This document shows, in pieces, positions 1 through 8,305 of a stretch of DNA of 64,000 nt (position 1 is its first letter; every line of letters begins with the position of its first letter). Source of the DNA: an uncultured Eubacterium sp. (GTDB taxonomy: Bacteria; Bacillota; Clostridia; Lachnospirales; Lachnospiraceae); contig CAMWXD010000009.1 of assembly GCA_947178105.1 (NCBI GenBank), forward strand, positions 29,359 to 93,358, written 5' to 3'. Both the position numbers and the translations under genes were made by a program. The notes beneath the pieces were generated by a model. The model was not told where the DNA came from and ran no database searches. It saw nothing but the letters and a program-made list of their open reading frames with translations.

Positions 1-518
1 TTGGCATTACGGATCTCGAAGTGTTCGGACAAAAAGCAGAACGTGTTTTCTTTTATTTTATAGATTATGCTTCCTTATGCCAAATGCCGGGACAGCAGGC
101 GGGAGAGCAACGTCTGTGCCAGATCCGGGCGTATTATCCGCAGGATGCAGACCTGACGCCTGTAAAAGAGAAACTGGAGCAAGCTTATGGCGCAACAGTT
201 TCGGAATATTATCCTTTTAGCAGAGCGGTTACTTTGGAAAATGACAGCTCCATGAGTCTGAAGCCTTTGAAAGAGTCTGAATCGCTGAAATATTGGGGCA
301 CCAGTATCCTGGGAGATATCCTTCCGGAAAATGGGCTTGACACTTTTCAAACGTACTGGAAAAACTGCCGGAGCGGATTGAATGAGGAGAATTGGGATTT
401 TTTTAAAGGCCATGCCAGAATGGTTTCACTCATTTTTTCCGACCAGGAAAGTGAAGAAGGAAAAGGTGTGGAATGGGATGCGCATAATCTTGCTGTATAT
501 CAGATATTGAATAGGTAA
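1..518 (+). CDS. Unknown protein, 3' part only (runs off the left edge)
   Basis: The reading frame is open from the first complete codon (base 3) to a TAA at 516-518. A GTG at 21 could be read as a start, but no ribosome binding site precedes it and the frame continues upstream, so I treat this as the last ~171 residues of a longer protein. It is acidic and aromatic-rich with no membrane segment. I recognise no family. It may be a cytoplasmic protein of a polymorphic or mobile cluster lying to the left, but nothing in view shows this. Confidence 0.5.
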   Translation, partial: GITDLEVFGQKAERVFFYFIDYASLCQMPGQQAGEQRLCQIRAYYPQDADLTPVKEKLEQAYGATVSEYYPFSRAVTLENDSSMSLKPLKESESLKYWGTSILGDILPENGLDTFQTYWKNCRSGLNEENWDFFKGHARMVSLIFSDQESEEGKGVEWDAHNLAVYQILNR

Positions 519-564
519 ACAATGGTTGATGATGATAACGATAGAGAATATCAATTAACCAAAG

Positions 565-670
565 AAAAGTGGCTGTCGCACTAAGAAAAAATATACAAGA
601 TAAAGTAGAATTTTATTGCAAATGAATACTATATCTTGTATGCTTAATCCTTAGTGCGACAGCCACTTTT
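565..670. repeat. Long two-part inverted repeat (MITE-like or bidirectional terminator)
   Basis: Bases 565-585 (aaaagtggctgtcgcactaag) are a perfect 21-base inverted repeat of 650-670. Inside, 593-602 pairs perfectly with 632-641. The folded element is 106 bp with two stacked stems. It follows the stop of the left-edge gene by ~50 bp. A T-run at the right end would let it terminate transcription from the left, but the long stems and bulges resemble a miniature inverted-repeat element. The rest of the 519-929 gap holds no convincing gene: a 64-codon minus-strand frame (644-838) begins inside the hairpin and looks spurious. Confidence 0.75.
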
Positions 671-831
671 CGTATAATAGTACTCAGCGTATTCAGGTAT
701 ATGCTTCCTGACGCAAATGCCATGATGTGGAATATATCCATTATTGCCGGGAAGCGGTATTAGGTACCATAAAAAATATAAACAGGAATACGCTTGACCT
801 GATGTTAAATAATGTGATAAAGTATCCTCAT

Positions 832-910
832 TAAACACGCTCTAGAGAAAACAAGGACTTGTGCAGAAAAAATATTTCAAAATGAAAGCAAAAAATAGTA
901 AACACGCTTA
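832..910. repeat. Two direct copies of taaacacgct upstream of the toxin-antitoxin pair
   Basis: The ten bases taaacacgct occur at 832-841 and 899-908, and the reverse complement of the extended form (aaacacgctcta, 833-844) occurs at 1336-1347, where it supplies the stop codon of the toxin frame. The same end sequence recurs at 30655-30672 and at both ends of the 201-bp palindrome at 63419-63619. The copies may be ends of a dispersed miniature element or operator half-sites for the antitoxin; the recurrence elsewhere favours the first reading. Confidence 0.5.
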
Positions 911-929
911 ATAGGAAAGGAATGTTTGT

Positions 930-1157
930 ATGAGTGAAAGAGAACAAGCGAAACAAATCATTGATCAGCTCCCAGAATATAAAATGACAAAAATTTTATA
1001 TTTATTAAAGGGAATACAAATTGATGATGAGATAGAAGATGATTTATTTTGTGAAAATTTAGCGGAAAGATATTTAAACGATCCAGATCATGAAGTGATT
1101 CCTTTTGAAGAAGCTATAAAGGAAGCGGGGTTAACGATGGATGACCTACAAGATTAG
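930..1157 (+). CDS. Antitoxin of a RelB/ParD-like toxin-antitoxin pair
   Basis: A 75-residue acidic protein begins with MSEREQAKQIIDQLPEYKMTK and ends with an acidic tail (AGLTMDDLQD). This layout, an N-terminal helical DNA-binding/dimer part followed by a disordered acidic toxin-wrapping tail, is typical of short antitoxins placed before RelE-family toxins. An AGGAAAGGAA ribosome binding site lies 7-15 bases before the ATG. Its last 17 bases overlap the toxin frame, so the two are translationally coupled. In such systems the antitoxin represses its own promoter. The partner toxin here is internally deleted, so the antitoxin may be a remnant. Confidence 0.7.
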   Translation: MSEREQAKQIIDQLPEYKMTKILYLLKGIQIDDEIEDDLFCENLAERYLNDPDHEVIPFEEAIKEAGLTMDDLQD

Positions 1158-1338
1158 CATTGATAAAAAGGCACAGAAGTTTATTTTAAAGCAGCCCAAA
1201 AACATACAGAACTTCATATATAAGGCAATTTATCACTTACCATCTGGAGATACAAGACCATTAGAAGGGCATAATGGGGAATTGATTATATGTGTTGTGG
1301 ATGCCGGAAATCGTGGAGATATATACAAAAGATATTAG
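1141..1338 (+). pseudogene. RelE-family mRNA interferase toxin with an internal deletion
   Basis: The 65-residue frame starts MTYKISIDKKAQKFILKQP and ends VVDAGNRGDIYKRY, both classic RelE-family ends. The middle is wrong: the usual toxin has about 80-90 residues, and between GHNG (residues ~43-46) and ELIICVV the family normally carries a segment of the type YRLRVGDYRIIYTVDNG. About 15-20 residues are missing in frame, including the strand that contributes basic catalytic residues. The repeated NG at the junction suggests deletion between short direct repeats. The product could still be made but is unlikely to cleave mRNA. The TAG stop lies in a tagagcgtgttt repeat (1336-1347). Confidence 0.65.
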
Positions 1339-1385
1339 AGCGTGTTTGAACATAAATGCAGCTCCTTTTGTACAAAGAAAAGTGG

Positions 1386-1427
1386 CCAGAGACATATTAT
1401 GAAAATGATATGTCTCTGGTCTCTTTT
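1386..1427 (+). terminator. Stem-loop terminator after the toxin-antitoxin pair
   Basis: ccagagacatat (1386-1397) pairs with atatgtctctgg (1408-1419) across a 10-base loop, followed by tctctttt. It separates the toxin-antitoxin pair from the trehalose operon. Confidence 0.6.
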
Positions 1428-1470
1428 CGTATATCTGTGCTAAATTTCATCGTTAGAAGCTTCTTCTCGC

Positions 1471-1555
1471 TTGTTTAAACAAATTTCAAAAATCCGCTTG
1501 ACATGTTTAAACAAGTATGTTATAAAAGATGTAACAACAAACTTGTTTAAACAAG
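1471..1555 (+). promoter_or_regulatory. Trehalose operon promoter with three copies of a palindromic operator
   Basis: A strong promoter is visible: -35 TTGACA at 1498-1503, a 17-base spacer and -10 TATAAA at 1521-1526. The palindrome ttgtttaaacaa occurs at 1471-1482, as tgtttaaaca inside the spacer (1504-1513), and as cttgtttaaacaag downstream of the -10 (1542-1555). A repressor bound at the central site would cover the spacer, and the flanking sites allow looping or cooperative binding. GntR-type trehalose repressors (TreR) bind similar AT-rich palindromes. No treR gene is present within 4 kb, so the regulator must be encoded elsewhere. Confidence 0.85.
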
Positions 1556-1578
1556 AAGGAAAATGAAATGGGAAAAAC

Positions 1579-3111
1579 ATGGGTAAGTATGCAGAAGATG
1601 CAAAAGAGCTGCTGCGGCTGGTGGGCGGCAAGGAGAACATTGCAGCAGTGTCACATTGCATGACACGTATGAGGTTTGTGCTCAACGAACCAAAGAAAGC
1701 GGATATTGAAAAGATCGAAGCGATGAAGGTTGTCAAGGGCAGCTTTACGCAGACGGGACAGTTCCAGGTCATTATCGGAAATACAGTGGCGGATTTTTAC
1801 AATGATTTTATTGCAGTTTCGGGCATTGAAGGGGTTTCAAAAGATGCGGTGAAGAATGCTGCAAAGCAGAATCAAAATGTCTTGCAGAGAATGATTACGG
1901 CGCTGGCGGAAATATTTGCGCCGCTGATTCCGGCAATTATTACGGGCGGTTTGATTCTTGGATTTCGTAATTGTATCGACAGCCTGTATTTATTTGAGGA
2001 CGGGACAAAGACGCTATGTGAGATCAGCCAGTTTTGGGCGGGTATTGACAGTTTTTTATGGCTGATCGGCGAAGCGGTATTTCATATGCTGCCGGTGGGA
2101 ATCTGCTGGTCTGTAACGAAAAAGATGGGTACGACACAGATGCTTGGAATTGTATTAGGGCTTACGCTTGTATCCGGCCAGCTTTTGAACGCATATGCAG
2201 TCGCAGGAGCGGCGGATATTCCGGTATGGGATTTTGGGATGTTTCAGGTAAATATGATCGGCTATCAGGGACAGGTGCTGCCGGCTGTTTTTGCAGCATT
2301 TACGTTAGTTTATCTGGAAAAGTTTTTCCGCAAAATCACGCCGCAGGTAGTGTCTATGATCGTAGTGCCGTTTTGCAGCCTGCTGCTGGCAGTTATGGCT
2401 TCCCATTTTGTACTTGGGCCGATCGGCTGGAAAATCGGTTCTGCGGTTTCTGCGGTTGTGTATGCAGGGATTACAGGTTCGTTTAAAATTGTGTTTGGCG
2501 CTGTGTTTGGTTTTATATATGCCCCGCTTGTGATTACAGGGCTTCACCATATGTCGAATGCGATTGATTTGCAGTTGATTGCAGATTATGGCGGGACGAT
2601 GCTTTGGCCGATGATTGCTTTGTCAAACATTGCACAGGGATCTGCGGTGCTTGGCATGACGGTGCTTCAAAGAAAAGACGCACAGGCGCAGGAAGTGAAT
2701 GTGCCAGCCTGTGTGTCCTGTTATCTGGGGGTTACGGAGCCGGCGATTTTCGGTGTAAATTTAAAACATGGGTTTCCATTTGTGTGTGGGATGATCGGCT
2801 CGGCATGTGCAGCGGTTGTCTGTGTGGCAATGGGTACGACGGCAAATGCAATCGGGGTCGGCGGACTGCCTGGCATTCTTTCCATTCAGCCAGATTCGAT
2901 GGCAGGATTTGCAGTGTGCATGGTAATTGCGGCTGCCATACCTTTTGTATTGACGATGGCGGCAGGAAAAAAACGTCTGCCCAAAGGGGCGGATGATAAG
3001 ACAGCACAGCAGTTGGCGCAGGCTGCGGCAGGTGCCGGACAAAGTACAGCGGCAGGAACTGCAGCGGAAGTGATGGCGGATAAGAATACGCAAGATGAGG
3101 CAGTCAGTTGA
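1579..3111 (+). CDS. treP: PTS trehalose-specific EIIBC component
   Basis: This 510-residue membrane permease takes up and phosphorylates a disaccharide, most likely trehalose to trehalose-6-phosphate. The IIB domain is at the N-terminus with the phosphorylated cysteine Cys27 in SHCMTRMRF. From about residue 105 follows the IIC domain with roughly ten membrane segments, including ITGLHHMSNAID and the GVTEPAIFGVNLKHGFPF signature of the glucoside/trehalose/sucrose IIC family. An Ala/Gln/Thr-rich tail of ~40 residues follows. The ATG at 1579 is used because it fits the IIB start; its GGGA box is short, and ATGs at 1563 and 1568 are out of frame. The next gene overlaps it by four bases. Trehalose is inferred from the adjacent phosphotrehalase. 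Confidence 0.9.
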   Translation: MGKYAEDAKELLRLVGGKENIAAVSHCMTRMRFVLNEPKKADIEKIEAMKVVKGSFTQTGQFQVIIGNTVADFYNDFIAVSGIEGVSKDAVKNAAKQNQNVLQRMITALAEIFAPLIPAIITGGLILGFRNCIDSLYLFEDGTKTLCEISQFWAGIDSFLWLIGEAVFHMLPVGICWSVTKKMGTTQMLGIVLGLTLVSGQLLNAYAVAGAADIPVWDFGMFQVNMIGYQGQVLPAVFAAFTLVYLEKFFRKITPQVVSMIVVPFCSLLLAVMASHFVLGPIGWKIGSAVSAVVYAGITGSFKIVFGAVFGFIYAPLVITGLHHMSNAIDLQLIADYGGTMLWPMIALSNIAQGSAVLGMTVLQRKDAQAQEVNVPACVSCYLGVTEPAIFGVNLKHGFPFVCGMIGSACAAVVCVAMGTTANAIGVGGLPGILSIQPDSMAGFAVCMVIAAAIPFVLTMAAGKKRLPKGADDKTAQQLAQAAAGAGQSTAAGTAAEVMADKNTQDEAVS

Positions 3112-3557
3112 AAGCATTTTTAACAGGGCAGGTGATTGAGCTGAAAGAGGTTGGAGACGGAGTATTTTCAGAAGGCGTCATGGGAGAGGGCGTTGCAATC
3201 CTTCCAGAGACAGATATTTTGTACGCCCCGGCGGATGCTAAAGTCAGCGTACTGATGCAGGAGTCCAGACATGCGTGCGGGCTGACGCTTGCCAATGGGG
3301 TGGAACTTTTGCTTCACGTAGGGATCGATACGGTGGATATGAAGGGAGACGGCTTTCAGTATCTTGTTTCAGAAGGGCAAAAAGTAAAAGCAGGGACGCC
3401 GCTGCGTCGGTTTGACCGGGAAAAGATTCGCGCAGCCGGGCATCCAGATACGACCGTATGCATTATTACGGATGCGGCCGAAACAAAAAGCGCACAGTTT
3501 CATACCGGTATAAGAGGAGAAGCAAATGTGACGGTAGTGGCAGATATACAGAGCTGA
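3108..3557 (+). CDS. PTS glucose-family EIIA component
   Basis: A 149-residue stand-alone IIA-Glc-type protein that passes phosphate from HPr to the IIB cysteine of the preceding permease. It carries the paired histidines of the family: His55 in SRHACGLTL and the phospho-accepting His70 in ELLLHVGIDTV. The start is a TTG that overlaps the TGA of the permease (ttga, 3108-3111), so translation is coupled. In many Firmicutes this domain is fused to the C-terminus of IIBC; here the same order is split into two genes. Only 13 bases separate it from the hydrolase. Confidence 0.9.
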   Translation: MKAFLTGQVIELKEVGDGVFSEGVMGEGVAILPETDILYAPADAKVSVLMQESRHACGLTLANGVELLLHVGIDTVDMKGDGFQYLVSEGQKVKAGTPLRRFDREKIRAAGHPDTTVCIITDAAETKSAQFHTGIRGEANVTVVADIQS

Positions 3558-3570
3558 CGGGAGGAAAGAG

Positions 3571-5208
3571 ATGGATTTTAAAAGCAGTGTCATTTATCAG
3601 ATTTATCCAAAGTCATTTTGTGACAGCAATGGCGACGGAATCGGCGATATACGAGGAATCATTCAGAAATTAGATTATATCCAAAGCCTGGGAGTGGATT
3701 ATATATGGAGCACGCCGTTTTTTGCATCCCCGCTGCGGGATAACGGCTATGATGTGGAGGATTATCGGAAAATCCATCCGCTGTTTGGGACGATGGAGGA
3801 CGTGGAGGAGCTGATTGAAAAGGCACAGGAGCGCGGTATGGGGCTGATGCTAGATATGGTATTTAACCATACGTCTACACGGCATGAGTGGTTCCAAAAA
3901 GCATTGGCAGGCGACCAAAAATATATGGATTATTATATTTTTAAAGATGGAGAGCCGGGAGAGCCTCCAACAAACTGGCAGTCCAAATTCGGCGGCCCGG
4001 CTTGGGAGTATGTGCCGTATTTAAAAAAGTGGTATCTGCATTTGTTTGATGTTTCCCAGGCGGATTTAAACTGGAAAAATCCTGCGGTAAGGGAGGAATT
4101 AAAAAATGTAATCCGGTTTTGGAAAGAAAAGGGTGTAAAAGGATTTCGGTTTGATGTGGTAAACCTGATTTCCAAGCCGGATGTATTTGAGGATGATCCC
4201 GCAGGCGACGGCAGAAGGTTTTACTCCGACGGGCCGCAGGTGCATGAGTATCTGAAAGAACTGACGGCGGATACGGGAATCGGAGATATGATTACAGTAG
4301 GGGAAATGTCCTCCACTAGCCTGGAGCATTGTATCCGGTATTCCAATCCGGCTGAAAAGGAATTGACGATGTGTTTTAATTTTCATCATCTCAAGGTGGA
4401 TTATAAGGATGGAAATAAATGGGAGCTGGCAGGGCCGGATTACCACAACCTGAAAACGTTGTTTGAGACATGGCAGACGCAGATGGAGCAGCAGCACGGC
4501 TGGAACGCTCTGTTTTGGTGCAACCATGACCAGCCAAGGATCGTATCCCGTCTTGGGGATGATAAAAAATACTGGAAGGAATCTGCGAAAATGCTTGCTA
4601 CATGCATTCATTTGCTGCGGGGCACGCCGTACATTTATCAGGGAGAGGAACTGGGTATGGCAAATGCCGGATATCAGTCGATTGACGAATACCGTGATGT
4701 GGAAAGTATTCATTACTATCAGATCCTGATGCAAAGCGGAAAAACGCAGGAAGAAGCGCTGGAAATACTTAGAGCGCGGTCAAGGGATAACAGCAGGACG
4801 CCGATGCAGTGGAACAGCGGGAAATATGCGGGATTTTCAAAGAAGCAGCCATGGATTGGAATACCAGGAAATTATAAATATATCAATGCAGAAGCACAGG
4901 AGCAGGATACGGATTCGATTTTGCATTATTATCGAAAGCTGGTTGCGTTAAGAAAGCAGTACAGGGTGGTGCAGGATGGTACGGTGGAATTTTTGTATCA
5001 GGAACAGGCTGAAGTCTTTGCGTATCGCAGGGTATGGGAAGGACAAGAGCTGCTTGTGCTGAACAACCTTTCGGGCAGGGAAGTGGTATTGCAGGAAGCG
5101 GTTTCAGGCACAGGATATCAGTGCCTGCTGGGCAATTACAGGCAGGAGGAGGTGGAAGGCTTGGAGGTATTGCGGCCGTATGAAAGCGTTGTATGGATGA
5201 AGATGTAG
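3571..5208 (+). CDS. treA: Trehalose-6-phosphate hydrolase (GH13)
   Basis: A 545-residue cytoplasmic GH13 enzyme expected to split trehalose-6-phosphate into glucose and glucose-6-phosphate. The N-terminus VIYQIYPKSFCDSNGDGIGD and the DNGYDVEDY motif are typical of the oligo-1,6-glucosidase/phosphotrehalase subfamily. Catalytic residues are visible: nucleophile Asp195 in GFRFDVV, acid/base Glu245 in VGEMSS and Asp320 in NHDQPRIVSR. No signal peptide is present. Full length for the family. The neighbouring PTS genes decide for phosphotrehalase over oligo-1,6-glucosidase, which is otherwise similar in sequence. RBS GGAGG at 3560-3564. The gene ends the operon; no clear terminator follows. Confidence 0.9.
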   Translation: MDFKSSVIYQIYPKSFCDSNGDGIGDIRGIIQKLDYIQSLGVDYIWSTPFFASPLRDNGYDVEDYRKIHPLFGTMEDVEELIEKAQERGMGLMLDMVFNHTSTRHEWFQKALAGDQKYMDYYIFKDGEPGEPPTNWQSKFGGPAWEYVPYLKKWYLHLFDVSQADLNWKNPAVREELKNVIRFWKEKGVKGFRFDVVNLISKPDVFEDDPAGDGRRFYSDGPQVHEYLKELTADTGIGDMITVGEMSSTSLEHCIRYSNPAEKELTMCFNFHHLKVDYKDGNKWELAGPDYHNLKTLFETWQTQMEQQHGWNALFWCNHDQPRIVSRLGDDKKYWKESAKMLATCIHLLRGTPYIYQGEELGMANAGYQSIDEYRDVESIHYYQILMQSGKTQEEALEILRARSRDNSRTPMQWNSGKYAGFSKKQPWIGIPGNYKYINAEAQEQDTDSILHYYRKLVALRKQYRVVQDGTVEFLYQEQAEVFAYRRVWEGQELLVLNNLSGREVVLQEAVSGTGYQCLLGNYRQEEVEGLEVLRPYESVVWMKM

Positions 5209-5310
5209 AATTTATAGAAAACAAGGATGAAAAATGCAAGGAAAAATGATTGTGAAATGAAAGCCTTTAAAAGGCAGGAAACTTTCAAAGATGGCAAGTG
5301 AAGAATTTGA

Positions 5311-5339
5311 TTGAGGAAATTACACATTTGATATATAAT
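5311..5339 (+). promoter_or_regulatory. Promoter of the JAB-domain operon
   Basis: -35 TTGAGG at 5311-5316, 17-base spacer, -10 TATAAT at 5334-5339. The transcript would have a leader of ~70 bases before the TTG start at 5419. Confidence 0.65.
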
Positions 5340-5418
5340 AACCTAAAGAGTGAATGCTTTCCTTTAGATGCAAATTGCTACAGCAACAAACAGAGCGAGC
5401 AGAAAGGAATGATGCCAT

Positions 5419-6048
5419 TTGGAACAGCATAAAGAGAATTTAAAAGATTTAGAGATGGCAAAAAAGAGGGATCACAAAATTGAGATTACAGAGGAAGCCA
5501 TCAGAAAGGTACCAAGAATAAAATATAAAAATATACCAGAAAACGAGTATGATACAATTCAGGAATTGGCAAGAAATGTTCTGCTTATTTCTAAAAAAGA
5601 AAACGATTCAAATGAAGTTGCAATTACATATGAAATGGACAGTCGCAAACGTATTTTGAAAGGGGAAGATTATATCGGGGTAGCATTGGGCAGTGAGCAT
5701 GAGGTTGATCCTTTAAGCAGTACAATTTCATACCATTTAGTAGCGTCTGCAAAAAAATGTATAGTTATTGTATTGCATAATCATCCTTCATTATCTGATT
5801 TTTCTTTGTCAGATGTGCAATTCCTGTTGAGGTATGCAGGTATTAAAATGATGGTAGTTGTTACGAATCTTGGCAGCATATCCTATCTCGTAAAAGGGAA
5901 AAAATATGCTTATGAAAAAGCGGTTGCGTTGTTTAATGAAGCAGTTAATGCAAACAATGAAGCGAGGGACTTAAAAGGCCTGCAGAAAGCGTCAGATTAT
6001 TTCTTAAAAAATTGTCATGTAGCCGGGATTGATTATGATAACCGTTAG
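5419..6048 (+). CDS. RadC-like JAB/MPN domain protein
   Basis: A 209-residue protein with an MPN/JAB metalloprotease-like fold of the RadC type. The zinc motif is readable as LHNHPSLSDFSLSD: His120, His122, Ser129 and Asp132 follow the H-x-H-P-x6-S-x2-D pattern. The first ~80 residues are charged and lysine-rich with no recognised domain, and about 60 residues follow the core, ending in CHVAGIDYDNR. The start is TTG at 5419 with AAAGGA ten bases before. RadC-family proteins are common on mobile elements, and true function in vivo is unclear. A small gene follows 13 bases downstream and is probably co-transcribed. It could act as an isopeptidase or deubiquitinase-like hydrolase, but no ubiquitin-like partner is visible. 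Confidence 0.75.
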   Translation: MEQHKENLKDLEMAKKRDHKIEITEEAIRKVPRIKYKNIPENEYDTIQELARNVLLISKKENDSNEVAITYEMDSRKRILKGEDYIGVALGSEHEVDPLSSTISYHLVASAKKCIVIVLHNHPSLSDFSLSDVQFLLRYAGIKMMVVVTNLGSISYLVKGKKYAYEKAVALFNEAVNANNEARDLKGLQKASDYFLKNCHVAGIDYDNR

Positions 6049-6061
6049 AAAGGAGATAGTT

Positions 6062-6223
6062 ATGGAAGGTCATACAATTTTAAGCGAACGGTTAGAGGAA
6101 CAGATGAAAGCTATTGAATGGGCAAGAACAGAACAGAAAAGACTCTTAAAAGAAAAAGGAGAGCGTTTGTCCAAAGAGTTAATGGAAAAGATGGCTCCAT
6201 TTATTTTAAACCAAAAAGAATGA
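6062..6223 (+). CDS. Small helical protein downstream of the JAB gene
   Basis: The likely start is ATG 6062, eight bases after AAAGGAG (6050-6056), giving 53 residues. An upstream ATG at 6029 lies inside the previous gene and lacks a binding site. The protein is one long amphipathic, charged helix (ERLEEQMKAIEWARTEQKRL) with no cysteine, no membrane segment and no recognised family. It may be a partner of the JAB protein or a small regulator; this is inference from position only. Confidence 0.6.
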   Translation: MEGHTILSERLEEQMKAIEWARTEQKRLLKEKGERLSKELMEKMAPFILNQKE

Positions 6224-6377
6224 CAGGTCTTTTCTGGGGCTACCAAGCCGCAAAAGCACATGGTTTTCTCCATAGAAAAAACATCCACACTACAAATTCA
6301 CTACAAAAACTCCCAGTATCCTAAAAGTAACAGGTATATACCTGGAAAATCTGACAGGAATCAGGGAGGGGATCTTT

Positions 6378-8297
6378 ATGAAGAAACAGTTATCAGGAAC
6401 CATGGCTGCGTTACTGGCACTTGGCATGTTGGCAGGGTGTGCGCAGCAAAGCAGCCATACAGGCAGCAGCAGTAAGCCGGTTCATATGTCAGCGATGCAT
6501 TCGGCATGGGACAGTGCGGCTGCACCTTCTTTTACAGAGCAGGAGTACGAAAAGCTGCGCAGGCTGCAATTAGACGGATATGAAGATATGAGTATTTCCA
6601 GCTTTCAGGAGAAAGTATGGGGTCTGACGGATACGGCAGAGTATCACAGCCTGCTGGAGCGTTTTGCGCAGAGCGAATCGTTTTATGCCAGCAAAGACAG
6701 TGATCCATTGGCTTCTTTTTTCTTTTATATACTGTCGCCGCTTACTTCTGAGCAATGGCAGACAAGAGAATATGGAGATTTTGTAAAAACGGATAAACCA
6801 GAGCCTTGTGACAATGCAGTGTTGGAATTTTTCTTTACATTTACGGTGCAGGATGCGGGCCGGCTGAAGGTAGGGGATTACAATGCAGCGCGCGTAGGCA
6901 TGACAGAAGGATTCGAAGCCATGCTAGAGGGCGTCTCCGATGCGCAGTTGCAGGACGAAGCGTATATGCAGAATAAAATTGAACGGGAAGCGAAACAGCT
7001 TACGAAGCGGTGGGCAAGCGAAAAGCTATTGATTGAAACAGGCTATAGCTATATGCCGCTGTCGCAGCCAGAATCTGGCAGCGGTGAGCAGACAGGACAA
7101 CAGGGGCAGGAAGAACGCCTGTATCCGAATGGGACGCAGAACGATTACGATTCCCTGCTTGCCCTGAAAACAGAGGATTACAAAGAGCTGCCGCTTGCGG
7201 AGTTTAACGAGTCGCTTTTGGAGTGGGCAAATGAAAATTATGAGCGGATGGAGCGAGTAAACGGCGACATTGGAAGCGGGGACTATCAGGCAGCGCTTAC
7301 AGAGGAGGAGCGGGAGTTTGTAAGCCTGACGGTAAATCTTTCAGGGATAGAAAATGGAAAGTATGTGCAAAGCAATTATACGGGCAGAGTGGAGGAAGAT
7401 CCTTCGTATCAGCAGTATCTGCCGGAGAAATCGGCAGGAGGAAATGCACGCAGTGCTTGGTGCGACTTGTTCTATAGGTTTTCGTACCATATTGCAGACA
7501 AAAAAACAATGACCGTTGGAGAACGTGACCGCTGCATTGCAGGAGTGTTGTCTGGCATACGTAAATATTGGGATCAGGCAAAGCTGGAGGATTTGCTGAA
7601 AATGGAGAAAGCAGATCTTGTGGCGCAGCTACAAAAAATTGCGGATGCATACAGTACCAAGCAGTTGGTGATTACGATGGATGAAGATCAGGTATCTTTT
7701 GAGCGCATGGATGCAGCGAATGCAGAACAAACGTACGCAGATGCATACCAGATGCTTGCTGCATTTAAAACAAAAGGATATTCCAAGAAAAGTGTGGCTG
7801 ATTTTTATGCGATGCTTGCTCCTGACATAGATGCTACGGATGAATTGTTTTCCGCATATGCGCTGGTTATGGAACACATTTCTAAGGAGGATGAAAATTA
7901 TACATTTTTTGACGTTACTTTGCAGGCGTCGCTGAACGAATTGTACTGCAAGGTGTTTCAGGAACAACCGTTTCGTTTCCTGAGCTTGAACAAAAAAGAA
8001 CGGCCGTATGGAACAGACAGCGATGGAGATGTGGTATATGAGTTTTGCTTTTATGCAGATGCGTATGTCAACTACCGTATTTGCAAACCGCAGGCATTGA
8101 CAGTCGCGGAGAGAGACCAGGTATTGACGGCATTTTGCAAAAGGTTGCAGAATGTGCTGGATCATATGAGTGAAGCTGAGATTAAAGCAGGAAATATCAA
8201 AAAAGTACTGGAAGACAAGGCGGCTGCGATAGCGAAAGAGTTATCTTCGGATAAAATGAAATTATCCTGTGAAATAGGATTGGTTGAGCTCTTTTAG
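6378..8297 (+). CDS. Large lipoprotein of unknown function
   Basis: A 639-residue protein with a lipoprotein signal peptide: MKKQLSGTMAALLALGMLAGC, with cleavage before Cys21 (lipobox LAGC) and a Ser/Gln-rich linker after it. RBS GGGAGGGG at 6365-6371. The mature part is acidic and alpha-helical with at least two related stretches: EDYKELPLAEFNESLLEWAN near residue 265 resembles YEDMSISSFQEKVWGLTD near residue 68, and KGYSKKSVADFYAMLAPD near residue 465 fits the same pattern. So the protein may be built of three repeats of ~200 residues. I recognise no enzymatic motif. It would sit on the outer face of the membrane; neighbouring envelope-stress genes make an envelope role plausible. Confidence 0.65.
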   Translation: MKKQLSGTMAALLALGMLAGCAQQSSHTGSSSKPVHMSAMHSAWDSAAAPSFTEQEYEKLRRLQLDGYEDMSISSFQEKVWGLTDTAEYHSLLERFAQSESFYASKDSDPLASFFFYILSPLTSEQWQTREYGDFVKTDKPEPCDNAVLEFFFTFTVQDAGRLKVGDYNAARVGMTEGFEAMLEGVSDAQLQDEAYMQNKIEREAKQLTKRWASEKLLIETGYSYMPLSQPESGSGEQTGQQGQEERLYPNGTQNDYDSLLALKTEDYKELPLAEFNESLLEWANENYERMERVNGDIGSGDYQAALTEEEREFVSLTVNLSGIENGKYVQSNYTGRVEEDPSYQQYLPEKSAGGNARSAWCDLFYRFSYHIADKKTMTVGERDRCIAGVLSGIRKYWDQAKLEDLLKMEKADLVAQLQKIADAYSTKQLVITMDEDQVSFERMDAANAEQTYADAYQMLAAFKTKGYSKKSVADFYAMLAPDIDATDELFSAYALVMEHISKEDENYTFFDVTLQASLNELYCKVFQEQPFRFLSLNKKERPYGTDSDGDVVYEFCFYADAYVNYRICKPQALTVAERDQVLTAFCKRLQNVLDHMSEAEIKAGNIKKVLEDKAAAIAKELSSDKMKLSCEIGLVELF

Positions 8298-8305
8298 AAG
8301 GAAAT

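Noticed and set aside
644..838. 64-codon minus-strand frame
   Set aside because: It starts inside intergenic DNA, ends in the hairpin at 650-670 and has no binding site or recognisable domain.
2604..3117. Cys-rich frames over the trehalose permease on both strands
   Set aside because: Frame shadows of the permease; no start signals and no conservation pattern.
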